A stretch of 64,000 nucleotides of DNA. It comes from Sapria himalayana (Eukaryota; Streptophyta; Magnoliopsida; Malpighiales; Rafflesiaceae). Location of the stretch: NCBI GenBank assembly GCA_029783825.1, contig JAREIK010017918.1:992001-1056000 (forward strand), written 5' to 3'. Position 1 is the stretch's first letter; each line of letters begins with the position of its first letter. Under the pieces are notes generated by a model that had not been told where the DNA came from, searched no databases, and saw only the letters and a program-made list of their open reading frames with translations. A program made the translations under genes and the position numbers. Shown here piece after piece: positions 46,674 to 56,694 of the stretch.

Positions 46674-49600
46674 TTACACTAATGAGCTATTTTTCAGGAG
46701 AGGATCTAGCTTCATCTTTCTTTGAATTTGATGTAGTGGGGCTAGCTGGAAGGTCCTCCTCATTCTCTGCATCCTACTTTTTGATTCACATCCAACAACC
46801 ACTTGTCTAATGACCAAAGAAAGTGTAAAATTTGCAATGGCGTGGAGGGTTTTCATAGATTACTAGTTGGTAGATTTTTGAGCCATCCGAAAAAATTAAA
46901 AATATTTTCATAAGGCAATTCGTAATTCACATCCATTTTCACAAGCTCTCTTACATATGCTATTTTGGATATGTTTGATGTTAATTTATCCATGTGAAGC
47001 GACTACTCAATACAGCTCACTATTTTGCTTAGCATGATTGAGTTCTAGAGATATATTGGGAAATTAGGAAACTTCACCCATAATAGGATCTTTGTCATCT
47101 TCTTTTAAGCCATAATGGAACCCCACTAGGAGTGGCTTAATATATAGTGGTCACCCAAACACTAAGAAGGGGGTAGATTTAAGCACCTCCTCCATTTCTT
47201 TAGTATTCCCGAATTTGAATACAATCCAACCGCTTGGATGTCAAATGACTTGTGGGTTTATTTTTCATTTTTCTTCCATAAACCTTTTTAGTAGGAATTG
47301 TCCAGAAATCGATCATATTTCTAGAGAATAGTTTCGTGGTTTTATCATAGGTCATATTTCTAGAGAATAAGTTTCTCCAAGGGGCCTTATTCTTCTCATA
47401 TGTTTTAGATGTAGCTAAGGGCCCGAGCATTCTCTTTTTCCCCATGCTTAAGATGCTTAGCAGAGTTAGATACTCTATTTCATGCATGTATAAATTAGAG
47501 ACAGTGGGTCTCCAATCCTCTCTCCAAACCTTTGTTATTTGAACTTAACAAGGCTTGGGGTTCTTCCATGTCATAGTTATATTTTATTTCATGTGAGTTT
47601 TTAACATCAATAGAAGAGAAATTTAGACTATTTGTGTGTTCAATATGTGCAACCATACCTCCAGCATGATTAACTCCATCTATAGAATGCATATAATTAC
47701 CCCCATTAAGAAAGATGCAATTTGACAAGGGACTAGCATGAAATCGATCAATAATATTGTTCGAAAACCGATTATTATCACTCGAAATGCTAGTAGAACT
47801 ACCAATATTATGAAATTTACCATTAATACTAGTCGACGTATTCAATTTCTCAATGATTCTTAAGTAGAAATTTTCTCAGGTCAATAGAAACCTTACTATA
47901 GAATATTTTTTGGCTATCTCCATCATCAATAACATAAGTATTCCATGACCTCAGAATCATCCTCGTAGCATGTTACAAGTCTCATTCAAATATTTTTCGA
48001 GAATGTATCAGTGGGCTTATGGGTTTGCCAGACATGTGCAAGAGTTTTGGTGGTGCTTTCGGTTGAGGCAATGACTTCATGTGTTTTAACTCTTCAGGAT
48101 ATTTCAGGCAGTTCCGTAATATCCATCACACTTAATAAAAATGATGTGTGATTAGTTTCTAAGTTCATAAACTAATTTCCACAACATGCCTTGCTCGATC
48201 AAAGTCTACCCAGGCTGGTCCCATAATATTATGAGCTCTATTTCTAGAGAATAGGTTTCTCCAAGGGGTCTTATTCTTCTCATATGTTTTAAGGGTAGTT
48301 AATGGCCTGAGCATTCTCTTTTTTCCCATGCTTAAGGTGCTTAGCAGAGTTAGACACTCTATTTTCATGCATGTCCAAATTAGAGGCAGTGGGTCTCTAA
48401 TCCTCTATCTCCAAACATTTGTTATGTGAACTTAACAAGGCTTGGGGTTCCTCCATGTCGTAGTTATATTTAATTTCATATGAGTTTTTAACATCAATAG
48501 AGGAGGAGTTTTGACTATTTGTTTGTTCAATATGTGTAACCATACCTCCAGCACGATTAAATCCATCTATAGAATGCATAGAATTACCCCCATTAAGAAA
48601 GACGTAATTCAACAAGGGACTAGCATGAAATCGATCATTAATATTGTTTTAAAACCCATTATTATCACTCGAAATGCCATCAAAACTACCAGTAACCCAT
48701 TACTATAGAATATTTTTTGGCTATCTCCATCATCAATAACATAAGTATTCCATTACCTCAGAATCATCCTCGGAGCATGTTACAAGTCTCATTCAAATAT
48801 TTTTTGAGGATGTATCAGTGGGCTTATGGGTTTGCCATACATGTGCAAGAGTTTCGGTGGTGCTTTCGGTTGAGGCGATGACTTCATGTGTTTTAACTCT
48901 TTGGGATATTTCAGGTAGTTCCGTAATATCCATCACACTTAATAAAAATGATGTGTGATTAGTTTTTAAGTTTAGAAACTAATTTCCACAACATGCCTTG
49001 CTCGATCAAAGTCTACCAAGGCTGGTCTCGTAATATTATGAGCTCTATTTCTAGAGAATAGGTTTCTCCAAGGGGTCTTATTCTTCTCATATGTTTTAGG
49101 GGTAGTTAATGGCCTGAGCATTCTCTTATTCCCCATGCTTAGGGTGCTTAGCAGAGTTAGACACTCTATTTTCATGCATGTCCAAATTAGAGGCAGTGGG
49201 TCTCTAATCCTCTATCTCCAAACCTTTGTTATTTGAACTTAATAAGGCTTGGGGTTCCTCATTGTCGTAGTTATATTTAATTTCATGTGAGTTTTTAACA
49301 TCAATAGAGGAGGAATTTTGACTATTCATTTGTTCAATATGTGCAACCATACCTCCAGCATGATTAAATCCATCTATAGAATGCATATAATTACCCCCAT
49401 TAAGAAAGACGTAATTCAACAAGGGACTAGCATGATATTGATCATTAATATTGTTTTAAAACTCATTATTATCACTCGAAATGCCATCAAAACTACCAGT
49501 ATTATGAAATTTACCATTAATACCAGTCGACGTATCTAGTTTCAAAATTATTCTTAGGTAGAAATTTGCTCGGGTCAACAGAAACCTTACTGTAGAAGAT

Positions 49601-49835
49601 TTTTTGGCTAAATCTATCATCAATAACATACGTATTCCATTACCTCAGAATCATCCTCGGAGCATATTACAAGTCTCCTTCGGATTTTTGTTGCGAGGAT
49701 GTATCAGTGAGCTTATAGACTTTGCGAAACATGTGCAAGAATTTCGGTAGTGCTTATGTATTCCATTACACTATGAACCTCGTTTTGTGCTTACCTTTCG
49801 AGAATTCATCATTTTCCTTCAATGGAGCCATGATA
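46674..49835 (-). pseudogene. LINE A ORF1 (DUF4283-type) remnant with internal repeats
   Basis: The DUF4283-like RNA-binding region is at about 46,860-47,230: on the minus strand it includes text equivalent to SGWIVFKFGN and LPLWVKLPNFP-like segments. The N-terminal part with TYEKNKAPWRNLFSRN is at 47,200-47,487, and is repeated at 48,165-48,368 and 48,972-49,175. A putative start, MAPLKENDEFSKG, is near 49,832. LINE B has the counterpart SKAPWSSLFAGNRG once. Stops and shifts are abundant. Confidence 0.8.
47340..49790. repeat. About 2.6-copy tandem repeat (about 807-880 bp) in LINE A ORF1
   Basis: The segment holding ggtttctccaagggg, gaacttaacaaggcttgggg, catcaatagaggag, aatgcatagaattaccccc and gtatcagtgggcttatgg occurs from about 47,355, 48,240 and 49,048. 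The third copy is partial. The middle unit lacks about 75 bp around the aatttaccattaat segment, which explains the two spacings. Confidence 0.9.
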
Positions 49836-50077
49836 GTCACCCCTCGGTGTCGGGAGAGCTTGCAGTGATATTAAGTTTTCAATTTTGAAGATGAGTATCG
49901 GGTAGTCCAATAATACTCCTTATATTATTAATTGATGTGAGAAAAATAAAAACCAAGTCACAAAACCTTCCTCACCACCAACTCTTTCTCAATTCTAGCC
50001 TTCATTAGCTAGAATTTTCAAGGATTAGGATTAGGTTTTTGGAGAAAAATAGGGAGGAGAGAAAATATTAGCTAATT

Positions 50078-50095
50078 GATTGCGAACTCTTTCGA
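50078..50095 (+). repeat. 18S target-site copy 2 (degraded)
   Basis: gattgcgaactctttcga matches the target at 15 of 18 positions and is followed by ttttttctttttt, a reversed and mutated poly(A) tail. Confidence 0.75.
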
Positions 50096-50230
50096 TTTTT
50101 TCTTTTTTGAAAACCAAGAGCTTCAGGGCCCACTTATGTGGGCCCCTACATCCTCTTGGGCACCCGGAGAACCGAGCAGGTAAGAAATATCCCCAATATC
50201 TCCCACCAATAAGCTCATTATGTGAGGGGT
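50096..50230 (-). mobile_element. Short 5'-truncated retroinsert (fragment C)
   Basis: A 135-bp segment with a reversed poly(A) tail is held between two target-site copies. It is GC-richer than its surroundings and contains the palindrome gggcccacttatgtgggccc (50,128-50,147). It has no coding content and does not obviously match the 3' end of LINE A or B, so it may come from another LINE family or a SINE. Confidence 0.6.
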
Positions 50231-50248
50231 GATTGAGAGCTCTTTCAA
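50231..50248 (+). repeat. 18S target-site copy 3
   Basis: gattgagagctctttcaa, perfect, followed by a T-run of ten, the reversed poly(A) tail of LINE B. Confidence 0.93.
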
Positions 50249-50293
50249 TTTTTTTTTTGATAAATAAAATGCACTATCAAAAATCTTTACAAT

Positions 50294-53200
50294 CTATGGC
50301 ATAGGCAATAACTTGTGTTCCTTATGAAAAATAATATACATTTCAGTTTTGATTTTCCTAATTATAAAATTTGCACTCGTAGCTTTCGCTTCGTGGAATC
50401 GCCTATTTCTTTCCTTCCAAATATGATAAACAACAGCCGCAAAAATGGCTTTCTTTAAATCATTCTCCACCGAGCCAGCCTTGTATTTCTTTAGAACTTT
50501 GAGCCCCATTGGAATAGTAGATATGTCTCTTTCTATCTTGGCCCAAGATTGGGCCTCTTCCAGAATATACTTTGAGAACCCGTAGTTAAAGAAGAGATGG
50601 TTTAAAGATTCTGCAGAATTGCAGAATTCACAACTACTGTTTGCGAGTCTGAACAATATATCTTTTGTCCAGAGCTTTCCCTGCTTTATGATCCATAGGT
50701 TGACAGCGTGTTTTGGCACATGGATTTTTGCCCATATGGAATTTATCCATGTTGCTTTTTTCCTGGATTTAGAGCCAGCAAGAAAGTGGTATGCATTATA
50801 CACAATTCTGCTCTCTTCGCTCCATCTATTTAATAGGGATTCAACAACTTCTCTTGAACCAGCTTTATCCAGCAGGGTGTCTCTTACCGATATCAGATTC
50901 TTCAAAAATGGAGGATCATTTCTGGAGCATTGAACATTCCAGATATCGGTGGAGCTTAAGTAAATATGATGGATCCATTTGATCCATAAAGCATCTTCTT
51001 TTTTGTTTATTCTCCATAGCGTTTTGATGAAGAAGGCTTTATTCCAAGTCGATATATTAAGGAGGCCAAGACCTCCAAAATGGATGGGGAGGCATACTTT
51101 GGTCCAAAAGACCTTTGGCCTATATCTACCTTGGGTACGAGCATCCCAAAGAAATCTTCTACATGTTCCTTCGATAGATTTAATGATGTAGGAGGGAAGT
51201 AGAAAAACCGAGAACCAATAGACTTCAATTCCTTGGACAACTGTGCGAAGAAGCTCCAACCTCCCTGCAATGGAGAGTAATTTCCCAGCCCATTGGTGGA
51301 TAGCTGATGTGATTTTTGCAAGGAGGATAGAAAATTGAGACATTACAAGGCAACTCGACGAAAGAGGGACGCCCAAGAATACAAATGGTAGAGAACCCTC
51401 CATGAAACCTGATGCTTCCACAATCTCCCTCTTGAGGTTTTCATTTACTCCTCCAAAGAAGATGTTCGATTTGGAGGAGTTGACATTCAACCCAAAGAAC
51501 CCTGAGAATTCTCTTAATGTCTTCAATATAGTGGATGTTGATTTTTTATCTCCCTTAGAGAAGATGATCAAGTCATCGGCATACATTAGGTGTGTTATCT
51601 TTAGCGCAGCGCAACCAGGGTGATATGAAAACTAATCCATGGATGTGAATTGCTTAGACAAATATTCCATACATAGAGTGAATAGGTAGGGGGAAATCGG
51701 GTCCCCTTGCCTAAGACCTCTCTGGCCTTTGAAGTATCCATGCAGCTGGCCGTTTATTGCCACAGAGTAAGTGGTAATGCTAATACACTCGTATATAATC
51801 TGAATGAACTACATAGGAAAATTGAGGCTGGCCAGAATTTCTACAAGAAAATTCCAATCCACCGTATTGAAGGCTTTTTGTATGTCAATTTTAAAAAAAC
51901 AACGCGGAGAAATTCTTTTTTGGGTGTATCTTCTTATTAATCCTTGGGCAAGAAGGAAGTTATCCGAAATTAGGTGCCCTTTAATAAAAGCACCTTGTAC
52001 GGGGCTTACAATAGTGTCCATTATCAGCTTTAGATGCGACGCAATTAATTTCGAGATAATTTTGTAAATGACATTACAGTAGGAGATCGGACGATAATCT
52101 TTAACAGTTGAGGCATGTGAAGATTTCGAATTAAGACGATATATGCGTGATTGATTTGTCTCAACATTTTCTTCGAAGTAAAAAAAATTTTGATCGCCTT
52201 AGTAACATCCTTACCAATGTATTTCCATGAGGCTTTGAAGAATTCTGCCGTGTAGCCATCTGGCCCAGGAGATTTAGAATTGCCCAAGGTGAAGACTGCA
52301 TTTTTAATCTCTTCATTGGAAAAGGAGAGGGAGAGTAAACTATAATCTTCCTCTCTTAATTTCGGCCCATTACCCATTATAGATCCATCAATATGTTTTC
52401 TGTCCACTGTTCTGCCTAGCAAGTCTTTGAAATATGAGACGAAAGTCTCCGCGATATCACTTTTGGATGTCGAATACTCCCCATTTTCCTTAACAACTAT
52501 TACAATCTTATTCTTTTGCAGTTTAGAGTTGGTTAACACATAGAAAAATCTAGTGCATCTATCACTCTTTTTAAGATATCTTATCTTTGCCTTCTGTCTA
52601 AGGAAGGAAAGCTCACACTCTTCTAGTTTCCTTAGATAGACTTTTTGTTGGATTTCCATGACTTTTAGTTCAGGACGAGGGTTGAGGAGTATTTCTTCTT
52701 GGACAGCTTTTAAGGCTTCTCTTGCTCGGCTGACTCTAACGCAAATATGACTGAAATGTTTTTCATTTAATTTCATGAGGGGTTCTTTTAAGGATTTTAA
52801 TTTAACCGTAATCTGAAACATGACTGAACCAATTACTTTACTTCTCCATATATTCTGGAGGAGCGGGACAAATCCATCATGAGTGAGCCACATATTGCAG
52901 AATTTAAAAGGTATAAGTCTACCCATGTCTATTTTCTCCGTGGACATAAGGATCATACAATGATCCGAGTATACTCCAGGGACCAGAAATTTGACATGGC
53001 TGTCCAGTTGTAGATTAGCCCAATTATTATTCGCCATTGCCCTATCAAGTTTACTAGAGACTCTTCCGTTTGTCCAAGTAAAATAGTTGCCAGAGGAGGG
53101 AAGATCCTCCATGCCTAAGTAGGAAAGACAATCCAATGCATCATGACATTCGTAGTTGGAGACAATTTTGCCTTCAACTCTATCTAATCCGAACAAGGGG

Positions 53201-53625
53201 GTATTGAGGTCCCCAATAAGAAGCCAAGGGCCTGTAATCAAGCCTTCATTCCTAAGGTCATTCCATAGACTTCTTCTAGTAACTATTGAATGAAAGGCAT
53301 AAATGAAAGATAGTCTAAAGGTTATGCCCTTCTCTTTGTCATCTATATGTAGAGTGATAAGTTGGGCTGTGCAAGAGAGCATACTAAGGTTGACAGATTG
53401 GGAGTCCCATAATATCATGATTCTCCCGTATTTGTAGCAAGGAAAATTGTCCACCACCTTGAACTTCTTGAACTTCGTTCTCATAAGCCAAGATAGTTTC
53501 TCGCAGCTGAGTTTGGCTTCAGCAATAGCAAATATATCAATGGTGTAGGCTTGAAATAGCCTTAACACCTCTTTGTGTTTGAGAGGACAATTAAAACCTC
53601 TAAGATTCCAATATGCTATTCTCAT
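50294..53625 (-). pseudogene. LINE B ORF2: APE-type endonuclease and reverse transcriptase
   Basis: It would nick the target DNA and reverse-transcribe the LINE RNA from the nick. It starts at an ATG at 53,625 with MRIAYWNLRGFNCPLKHKE, the usual endonuclease start. GDLNTPLFGLDRVEG and VYSDHCMILMS follow, giving the catalytic Asp/Asn and the SDH motif. RT shows FKIDIQKAFNTVDW (51,809-52,021), [13 protein letters not shown] and MYADDLIIFSKG (from 51,586), with YADD intact. The C-terminus has WINSIWAKIHVPKHAVNLW and CEFCNSAESLNHLFF, a zf-RVT region. No RNase H domain is visible. About 1,110 codons in all. Breaks: one frameshift near 52,120, a TAG at about 51,806 and a TAG near 51,634. Otherwise it is well kept. 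Confidence 0.93.
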
Positions 53626-54321
53626 TGGCAGAATTGGAGATATAACAGATCACATATAACCAAGCCCTTATTACCACCCTTACTACGAGGCTCCAAGGAT
53701 AAATCCTCCAGAGCAGACATGGTAAGGCCAAATTGCTAACATCCAAGGAGGGGTTATCCTGCCGAAACTCCATTCTGCGAAACCCTCTTAACACCCCGAT
53801 TACAGAAGTTACAAGATATTCCCTACCCTTACATGAAATTTCTACCCTTACAACTAATATTCCCATCTTGACCCATGGAGGAAGCACCGAATGCGTCACC
53901 CAAGGTAGAGTAATAGGATGCCTTCTAGTATATGCATAAATCCACCATGGTCTCGCATCACCACAGCAAGCATATTTAAAAAATAGCCATGTGAGTCCAC
54001 GGCATGGAGAATTTCCATGCCAGCAGAGAGTAAAGAATACTCCTGCAAAGCTGTCTTTTTTAAAAAATACCAAACAGCAGGAAGCTGTTTTGGTTTTTTT
54101 TTGTTGCATACAATTCCATTGACTCACTCCATGCCACTCCTAGAGATGCCCCCATCTCTCCCCAATTGTCCCTTAATAACAATACAAAGGAGGGGAGAAT
54201 CCCCCTCCAGAATCAACCTCCAAAGCTCCAACAAGAGTTCCACCAAAAAACAAAAAACAACCCAACAAAAACAGAAATAAGCAAGGCCCTGAAGTTCAAA
54301 AGAAGGGCTATATAATTTCTT
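53626..54321 (-). other. Spacer between LINE B ORF1 and ORF2
   Basis: About 0.7 kb. A 175-codon open stretch on the minus strand (to 54,127) overlaps the start of ORF2 in another frame. It is Cys/Trp-rich with no recognised domain. I regard it as spacer, although a small accessory frame cannot be excluded. Confidence 0.5.
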
Positions 54322-55560
54322 CTATGCTGGACCATAAGGGGCAGCACCTTTCGCCTTCTGCTCCTTGGTTCTGGTTTTGTTTCTAAGATTTAAAGATGGT
54401 CCTTCCCTGATCCCCGGATCTTTCTTTTTCACCCGAGCTTTAACAATAGTGAAGCCCTCAACATCCAGTTCCGCATTTTGAAATCCAGCTTTCGGCTCAG
54501 CTTGAAGCTTAGCCACTATAGCAGTTGGGATCTGTCCCTCCTCAAGAGTGGAGTTTTCCTTAGCATTTTCAGCAGCACAACTCCTTGCTGGAGAAGGACT
54601 GGCTAGGGATAAATCTTGAGATTTTTCCACCAGTTGGGAGGCTTTTGGCACATCCTTTACGGGGCTATAAAACCCTTCTGGAGTGTTTGCTAGCATTTCC
54701 TCATCTTGATTTTTAACTTTCCGGCATGTATTGAAGGAGTGGCCGAAAATACAACAGTGACAACAATATAAAGGTAAATTTTCAAATATAACAGACTGCT
54801 TGATATTGGAGCCATCCGGGAAATGCAACTCAAATTCATCTACCAATTTACTTCCTATGTCGATTTCTACAAGAATCCTTGCAAATGTAATTTTGGAGAT
54901 GTTCGTCGTGCGTTTATCCATATGTAGAGGCCGGCCGATACAACTTGCGGCCTTGCTTAGGCCTATAGGGTTCCATAAGTGTAGTGGAAAATCCGGCAGC
55001 TTGACCCATAATGGTATCTTAGCCATTTCCTTTAGGCCATAATGAAAGCCAACATGAAGCAATTTAACATAGAGAGGGCGACCGTAGACTAGATAAGGAC
55101 CAAAATTAAGAATGTGGTCTCTGTCCGCAGAGTTTCCAAAACGAAACACCAGTCATCCACTAGGGTGCTGGATTAGTTGATGAGAGAGTTTCCAGTGGTC
55201 TTCCATGAATCTTTTCAGCGCTGGAAGACCAGGACTTCTTGTTACGAAATACCCAATAAGAGAATTATCCCAATGTCCTCGAAGTAAGTCATTTTCGACA
55301 TATACAGCTTTGCCTGGTTGAACCGAGGGAATGAATTCTAGTTTAGAGAAATTCTCAAGGCCTCTATTTCCAGCAAACAGGCTACTCCAAGGAGCCTTGC
55401 TTTTGCCAAAGGTTCTGGGAGCCTTAGTCTGATTATTGTGATTAGGCAGGCTAGGGGCTATTTCAGGGGGTCGATTAGTGCCCAAGGTGATAGGCTGCAC
55501 TATTTCACTTAGTGTGTTTGGAGCATTCGGGTCAATTGTCCTATCATCCTTCTGAGCCAT
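54322..55560 (-). pseudogene. LINE B ORF1: DUF4283/zinc-knuckle RNA-binding protein
   Basis: It would coat the LINE RNA. I chose the ATG at 55,560 (MAQKDDRTIDPNAPN), 21 bp inside the element. The N-terminal region has KSKAPWSSLFAGNRG. DUF4283 follows (GYFVTRSPGLPALKRFME, then FRFGNSADRDHILNFGPYLV, KIPLWVKLPDFPLHLWNP). Next is the CCHC_4 knuckle YCCHCCIFGHSFNTC. The basic tail ends KEQKAKGAAPYGPA. The predicted length is about 412 codons, usual for plant L1 ORF1. A single TGA at 55,153-55,155 replaces the Trp of the conserved SGW, the only break. Confidence 0.9.
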
Positions 55561-55581
55561 TCCTGCAGGGAGGGTGGCCCT

Positions 55582-55599
55582 GATTGAGAGCTCTTTCAA
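55582..55599 (+). repeat. 18S target-site copy 4
   Basis: gattgagagctctttcaa directly continuous with downstream 18S sequence (gattctatgggtag). Conserved 18S genes have TT where this copy has the final AA. Confidence 0.93.
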
Positions 55600-55740
55600 G
55601 ATTCTATGGGTAGTGATGCATGATCGTTCTTAGTCGGTGGAGTAGTTTATCTGGTTCATTTTGTTAACAAATGAGACCTCGGCCTGCTAACTAGCTATGT
55701 AGAACTTGTTCATAACTAGCTATGTAGAAGTTGTCTCACA
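55600..55740 (+). pseudogene. Decayed 18S rRNA gene, continuation and end
   Basis: It resumes exactly where 43,099 stopped: gattctatgggtagtgatgc, gttcttagtcggtggag, ttaacaaatgagacctcgg, cctgctaactagctatg. A 25-bp tandem duplication of aactagctatgtagaa (55,689 and 55,714) follows, and the match ends near 55,740. About the last 400 bases of 18S, and all of 5.8S and 25S, are absent. Confidence 0.95.
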
Positions 55741-56694
55741 GACAACTTAAGTGAATGGTGGGGTGTTATAAGCAGTTGAGTGACCTTTATGTCACTATCC
55801 ATTGAGATTTTTCCCCCATTACCATAAGTTTTAATTGTAAAAGATAGATTAGTATTAATGTCATTGAATACACCAAATTTTATGGGGAGTGCACAAAAAT
55901 ACAATTCATCCACTTTAATTTATATAACAAATCATTAATATAAGTAAATAAAACTATTAAAAGACACTAATTTTCTAATTAATAATGAAATTAAAAATTA
56001 CATTTCTTTTTTGAGTCATCTTCATTTGGGCCTTGTTATTTCAACCGGGTAATTTCTTTTTTGAGTCGTGATTATAATTCCGTCTCAACCTGCGGCTTAT
56101 TATTTCCACAGAACGGCGCCACGTCAAAAAGTAAATTTGTTGCTTGTTTTATTGTATGCCTCCCTTTCATTCCATTAATGGAACAATCTGCATACCCTAC
56201 GTATATATATAAACTAAAACAATGATGACCAGTGCAAAGAAGGTGGTGTCCACAACAACACTGCACGTGTAGTGAGACATTTAGTAGCAGCATCGCCAAC
56301 CACAGTACTGTTTCAACTTGATAGCACAAGAAACCACAGAACAAATACATGAATCTCCTCATAATGTAGCTAACTATGGTGCGATGAACATATTTTGAGG
56401 TTGGGGATCATATAAAACTAAGTTTCTGATATATATATATATATATATATATTCAATAAATTTTCGTACAAAAGAATTGATACAAAAACAAAAGAATGAA
56501 AACAACCATAAATGACATTGAGCAAGAGGCTGCTTGATCCTGCAATGGAGCGGGCAGTAGCTAGGACTCTTCCTACATGGTGTATCTCCAAAAATTCACT
56601 CTCCAATGTGTAATATCATAAGCCCCAGAGAGCTTTTGTTATGTGGCATATAAAAATATCATACAATGTTGTTCTTATTTTGTTCTTGGCTTCT
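55741..56694. other. Region between the rDNA fragment and CSLC
   Basis: It holds the 3' flank and probably the 3' UTR of the minus-strand CSLC gene, next to its stop. A duplicated ttcttttttgagtc (56,007 and 56,056) and an (at)n tract at 56,431-56,451 are the only repeats. No gene was recognised. Confidence 0.55.

Larger units (their letters stand above)
43100..50077 (-). mobile_element. LINE A: old L1-type retrotransposon in 18S rDNA
   Basis: A reversed poly(A) tail (43,100-43,108) follows target copy 1. ORF2 then ORF1 remnants are read on the minus strand, and the left-to-right order of parts mirrors LINE B, to which it is related throughout. The 5' end abuts a degraded target copy at 50,078. 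A stretch of about 240 bases inside that end holds ORF1-start-like text. It is about 7.0 kb, longer than LINE B because part of ORF1 is repeated. Confidence 0.88.
50249..55581 (-). mobile_element. LINE B: full-length L1-type retrotransposon in 18S rDNA
   Basis: It is 5.33 kb with a poly(A) tail, ORF2 (endonuclease, RT, Cys/His region) and ORF1 (DUF4283, zinc knuckle), flanked by perfect 18-bp copies of 18S sequence at 50,231 and 55,582. The 5' end lies only 21 bp before the ORF1 start, so it is not truncated. It carries one nonsense codon in ORF1, one frameshift and two stops in ORF2, which makes it the youngest insertion in the stack. It is antisense to the 18S gene. Confidence 0.94.

Noticed and set aside
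43082..55599. Chance fragmentation of 18S by an intron
   Set aside because: The interruption contains poly(A)-tailed LINEs and repeated target copies, not group I or spliceosomal intron features.
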